Source: Telopea speciosissima
Lineage: Eukaryota; Streptophyta; Magnoliopsida; Proteales; Proteaceae
NCBI RefSeq assembly: GCF_018873765.1
Contig: NC_057916.1
Location: 12,188,501 to 12,252,500, forward strand
Length of the DNA stretch: 64,000 nt
Reading direction: 5' to 3'
Part shown: positions 61,001 through 64,000 of the stretch, in pieces
Layout: each line of letters starts with the position of its first letter
How positions within the stretch are numbered: position 1 is the first letter of the stretch
Position numbers and translations under genes: made by a program
Notes under the pieces: generated by a model
The model's database searches: none
What the model was told of the DNA's origin: nothing
The model's input: only the letters and a program-made list of their open reading frames with translations

Positions 61001-64000
61001 TTCATTTGATTATGAAAAGAATGAGTTGGAGGGCACATGGAAATTTGTCAGTGTGGGGGGATTCTCTTTCATGGTGCCAATTGGTTTTAGAAAATAGAAT
61101 TCCTGAAAACTTATTTCTACAAACTAGAAAGTTGCTAACTAATAATTACATTGGTGCTTATTGTTTAAAGGAATATAGGGCCCGAGATGGAATGGAATGG
61201 CTGAACAGTAGTTGGGATAAAGTTTAGTTGATTATAGCATATCCATGATGAGAATCTTATACTTGTTGAAAAACCCTCACATAACCCAAGATTCAAGGTG
61301 GGAGATGTCACCTCACATGAGCCTCACATTTAGGTGCAGGCTTTAAGGGGTTAAAACCTCTTATACTATGATGAACCTTTTTTCCTGAAGACTCTACTCA
61401 ACTAGACTGGACTGGACTGTGTTGACCATAAAGTGACAGAATCCATTCTAACTTTTTGACAGCTTCAGGCCCATTAGAGTGGTCAAGTAGGGGTGGAGCT
61501 TGCTTGTCATGGACCTTTCCCTGCAGACTGGACTGAAACTAGACCCTGAGAACTATGGACCATAGAGTGATGGAGTCCATTCTAATCTTTCAACAGCTTC
61601 AGGCCCAAAAGAATGGAAATTAAAGGTGGTTTTTAGATTCTTATCAGTTTGGATTCTTGATCTTTTTTTTTTTTTGGTTAATATAAGTTCTTTTTCTGTT
61701 GCTGATCATTAGAAAAGGAGAAGAAAAATCTCAGATGAGAAAATTGCTTTACTATATATTTGAAATTAAATTTATGTGCCAGAGTGGAGAGAACAGACTA
61801 CAAGATTTACTGAGGTAATGAGATGGTTCAATAGCCTTTCTAATGTAGTCCTAGGTTGGTAGGAGTCCAACTAGGAGCCAATCAACCAGGATCTGCTATG
61901 AACAGTAATTCGGGTAGGCCAAAAATAAGTGTTTTGGTCAAATGAGGGTTAGGGTTTAATGGGGCCTAGGGTTTGATGGTAGGGTTAAGCTAAGTTGATG
62001 TAGGGGAGTCTATCAATGAAGGTCCTTAGATGTTTTGATATAGGGAAGGATGTAAACTTGAATAGGTTAGGGTTAGGGTTAGGGTTTCAAGTTTTTAGAA
62101 AGAGTAAAATAGGGGAATCTAGGGTTTAGAGTGGGTGGATGGGGCTAGGGTTTGGATCGAGTGCTATAGGGGCAGAGAGGGTAATTCGGCTCTGGTTTGG
62201 TGAGGTTTTAATAGGTGGATTGGTCTGTGCAAGTTTTAGGTTATGGGAAACTTAAAATAAACAAGGAGCAATGCTAGGGTTTGGGCAGTGAGAGGATTAG
62301 AAGAAGAATTATTGGGGATGGGGATGACTCAACTCACTGTTGTTACAGAATTTCCTTGGCAGCAACTTGTTTGATTGTAGATCTTGAATAAAAATCGAAT
62401 CTTGAATTGAACTTGAAAGTAGGGCTTCAAAAGAACCAAGAGAGCTTGAAGGGACCCTCCGGGCTTCACACCGCAAGGTGTCGATTAGATCAAACACCAA
62501 TCCCACCAGTCTTGATCAAACACAAGACAAATCTTCAATGGAAGAGAGCATCAAAATTCGTGATCAATACTTGCCCCCCTTACAACCTTATATAACAGAC
62601 TCAAAATAGACTCCTACACTAAAAAGGAAAGGCCCAACCCAATCCTTAACCTAATAGGTAATCTAAACTGACTAGAAAACTGAAAATACTGAAGGAAATA
62701 GACTCAGATCATGGCTGGATTTGTGGAGTCCTAATCCCGCCCAACTTGAATAGTTACATGACCACTTAATCAAGTCACATGATCACTTAAGTGATCACAT
62801 GACCATTAATTACATAAAAATAAAACTAAGTAGGGAATCCCGTATGCAACCCAATTACCCATATTTTAGGCCCATAAAAGTGGCCTATTACATACAAAAT
62901 CCATGGGATCAAAGGCCCAACATGTATATAACCCAACCGTACACTTATTCCTAAGCAAACAAGCTCTATTTGGTGATGAATCTGCCTCACTTTCGCTTTG
63001 TACCTTAGTAACCTTACGAATAAAGTCCACTCACAATATGATATTTTTTGTTTAATCGGTGAGACTAGTGGAAGTGCATGTGGTTGACTATTTCCAATCA
63101 TATTGGTATTTGGTCTAGATGTTTAGTCGTAGGTACTGAGATTAGATGCTGCATTCTAGTTTTATTTTTTCATGCATGAATTTATCCTTCATAGCACAAA
63201 CTGGTAGGTTGAAGGTTATGTATAATGATGATCTCTTGTCGCTGTCCTATTTTTGTTTTTCTCCTATCGACTTTAAGAATTACCTAACTTGTAAGAGGCT
63301 TGTGCTCAGTAGTACAATTAACCCCCCACTATATTGTCTTGTATCATGTAACCACTTAATCTGTTTAACTCCTATTTTTAGTTAAACTAATAAGCAAGAA
63401 ATATGAGAAGAACCAAGATGCATCTGAGTGTTGATAATAATTATCATCACAGCATGTCTGCTTTTGTCTGGTTTTAAGTTTTTTATTGCTCTTGAATTTT
63501 TTTTTTATATGTTCCTTAAATCTATTAAATTAAAAATCTTCTTCTATCTGGGTTTTCATAGCAGGCCGGAGCCGTAACAGGCGATGCTCACAATGTTTAC
63601 TGGAAAAATGAAAATGGAACTTCAGGAATCCAAAATAATGTCAATCCAATGCCATCATACTTCCAAATGCCTTTGAATCCAAATCCACTTCCATATGAGA
63701 GCTCCCAGGATCAGCAGAAGATTGCTTGTCCTCAGGGTTCCAATCTACAATATTCTACTATCAGTCAGGTCCCTCAGAGCCAGGTTCCTCAGAATTATCA
63801 GCCACCCTTGCAAACCTTTCCATCTCCGGATACACGTCGGGTAAGCAAACTGCAGGTTCCAACAAACCCTAGAATTGCTTCAAATTTGGGCTTGAACTTG
63901 CCAAAAACCGATAAGGATAGCTCTACAACCAATGCAGCAGCAAAGCCAGCTTATATCGGTGTCTCAATGCTGACGTCTAATGACAAAGTGCCCTCTCATG
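51831..64000 (+). CDS. SAC3A: SAC3 family protein A, N-terminal half (gene runs past the right edge)
   Basis: SAC3A belongs to the SAC3/GANP family of TREX-2-linked mRNA export factors; the PCI-like SAC3/GANP domain should lie beyond the window. Exon 1 codes 13 residues (51831-51869, MMNQGEKDTNTLE). Exon 2 is 53847-54719 (291 codons, rich in Gly, Tyr, Gln and Ser, e.g. TDAYGYGNTGYQNGYYYNYP, and the conserved WADYYSQTDVSCAPGTENIS). Exon 3 starts at 63562 or 63565 and is open to the end of the window, including RRVSKLQVPTNPRIASNL, a block I recall from plant SAC3A proteins. Junctions are GT-AG and in phase 0. A 5' UTR intron is likely (GT at 51624, AG ending 51818). Intron 2 is 8.8 kb and carries an RTE LINE and a hAT-like MITE. 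The start of exon 3 is a NAGNAG acceptor, and CGG|GTAAGC at 63838-63846 is a donor-like word inside the coding sequence. Confidence 0.92.
51870..53846 (+). other. Intron 1 of SAC3A
   Basis: Contains an imperfect direct repeat: TCATTTGGTGCTG(G/T)TTATTTTGT, then AAATCTCTTGGTAAGAGGAT and GGCTTAATGGTTATCAGTTG with GAGAATTTTGATGG, at about 52850-52957 and 53007-53115. Between 52240 and 53620 some phrases recall decayed LINE-type sequence (RNase H or RT-like), but I cannot establish a match. Confidence 0.5.
55036..55071. repeat. (TA)n microsatellite
   Basis: About 18 TA dinucleotides in SAC3A intron 2. Confidence 0.95.
55555..56826 (+). mobile_element. RTE-type LINE, 5'-truncated, in SAC3A intron 2
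   Basis: The piece starts inside reverse transcriptase (MVFIDREKAYDRVPRELIW) and continues with the catalytic FADD (LFADDIVLIDETVEG at about 55846). Further motifs are GFKLSRTKTEYM, SEYFRYLGSTINKEGDIEDD, KLKGKFYMTVIRPAMIYGVE then CWAVKK, and LRWYGHVQRRPMDAP. It ends with the plant RTE 3' end, TAGCCGACCCCATTTAGTTG followed by GGATAAGGTTATGG and (TTG)n at 56807-56826. Stops at 55758 and 56453 break the frame. A possible short target duplication is GTGTT(TT)GGAAT at 55545 and 56830, imperfect. Confidence 0.88.
57317..57975. repeat. Two dispersed direct copies in SAC3A intron 2
   Basis: TAGCTTTTGACT then TTGACCCAATGGTCAAATGT, GAACTGACCTGAG and TAGAACTTTACT(G/A)TTGCATAGAT occur at 57317-57420 and 57859-57980. 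The second copy has an extra 30 bp in its middle. The palindromic core TTGACC(CAAT)GGTCAA is notable. Confidence 0.75.
57981..60201 (+). other. SAC3A intron 2, central part
   Basis: Long pyrimidine-rich, T-rich stretch (58680-59680) with many repeats of the words TTCTGATTT, TTGGTTTCT and GATCTGTTT but no clear unit. A C-run with A-rich follow-on lies at 59717-59755. No gene or element could be named. Confidence 0.45.
60210..60512. mobile_element. hAT-like MITE, 303 bp, in SAC3A intron 2
   Basis: A perfect 8-bp duplication ATTTCTAT (60202-60209 and 60513-60520) flanks the element. Its termini CATAGTTTGAGAACTCG and CGAGTTTTAGTACCTTG form short imperfect inverted repeats with the pattern CA(T/A)(A/G)GTTTGA.AACTCG. 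The inside is dense in CTCGGCGAGATCTCGGATC-type palindromes, like the subterminal regions of the larger hAT element at 27826-29999. It has no coding sequence. Confidence 0.88.
61404..61606. repeat. Imperfect direct repeat in SAC3A intron 2
   Basis: AGACTGGACTG, then GACCATA(A/G)AGTGA(C/T)(A/G)GA(A/G)TCCATTCTAA, then ACAGCTTCAGGCCC occur at about 61404-61473 and 61525-61604, offset about 125 bp. Confidence 0.7.
61940..62290. repeat. Interspersed TTAGGG/CTAGGGTTT words
   Basis: AGGTTAGGGTTAGGGTTAGG at 62065-62084 and repeated TAGGGTTT words across 350 bp resemble degenerate interstitial telomere-like sequence. The exact plant unit TTTAGGG is not tandemly repeated. Confidence 0.5.
62291..63561 (+). 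other. Last part of SAC3A intron 2
   Basis: No element or gene was recognised. A short tandem TAATCAAGTCACATGATCAC then TTAAGTGATCACATGACCAT lies at 62767-62810. The intron ends TGGGTTTTCATAGCAG, giving two acceptors 3 nt apart. Confidence 0.5.

Noticed and set aside
62065-62087. Telomere repeat at the right side
   Set aside because: Only three TTAGGG units, inside a SAC3A intron; not the plant TTTAGGG array.

Overview
The window is nuclear DNA from a flowering plant, most likely a eudicot or magnoliid. Reasons: plant-type split genes with GT-AG introns, plant-only families (ALS3/STAR2, an RS2Z splicing factor with two zinc knuckles), Ty1/Copia retrotransposons whose primer site matches initiator-Met tRNA, Au-type SINEs, an RTE-type LINE and hAT elements. 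I cannot name the species from the sequence.

Six protein-coding genes can be read exon by exon. From left to right: (1) the 5' exons of an RNase P/MRP subunit RPP30 gene on the minus strand (2558-3425); (2) an ALS3/STAR2-type aluminium-tolerance membrane protein on the plus strand (8941-10872); (3) a small type I membrane protein of unknown function on the plus strand (13100-31853), whose first two introns are swollen to about 9 kb each by transposons; (4) a MAEA/GID9-type subunit of the GID/CTLH ubiquitin ligase on the plus strand (34742-41210); (5) an RS2Z-type SR splicing factor on the minus strand (43984-47048, with 5' UTR exons to about 48120); (6) the 5' part of SAC3 family protein A, an mRNA-export factor of the TREX-2/GANP type, on the plus strand (51831 to beyond the right edge). 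These are ordinary single-copy housekeeping-type genes with no operon-like link. Three of them (RPP30, RS2Z, SAC3A) act on RNA.

Between and inside the genes lies a dense, layered set of mobile elements. There is a 2.8-kb terminal-inverted-repeat element left of ALS3. A Copia element with 5-bp target duplication and about 4% LTR divergence lies in intron 1 of gene 3. Intron 2 of that gene holds an older Copia element, an internally deleted hAT element with a perfect 8-bp target duplication, an antisense fragment of a BSD-domain gene and an Au SINE is in its intron 3. A second Au SINE with a 19-bp duplication sits in MAEA intron 4. A 5'-truncated RTE LINE and a 303-bp hAT-like MITE lie in the 8.8-kb SAC3A intron 2. 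A decayed golgin-candidate-6-like tail lies between genes 3 and 4, and a LINE RNase H remnant follows MAEA.

No CRISPR array, operon, phage or other prokaryotic system is present, and I found no convincing new molecular system. The most useful leads are a 110-bp tandem duplication that copies the 3' splice site of ALS3 exon 2, the poly-C/poly-A block at 15070-15504, the nested transposon load in gene 3, the 2.8-kb TIR element with its minisatellite and tRNA-like cargo, and a NAGNAG acceptor in SAC3A.
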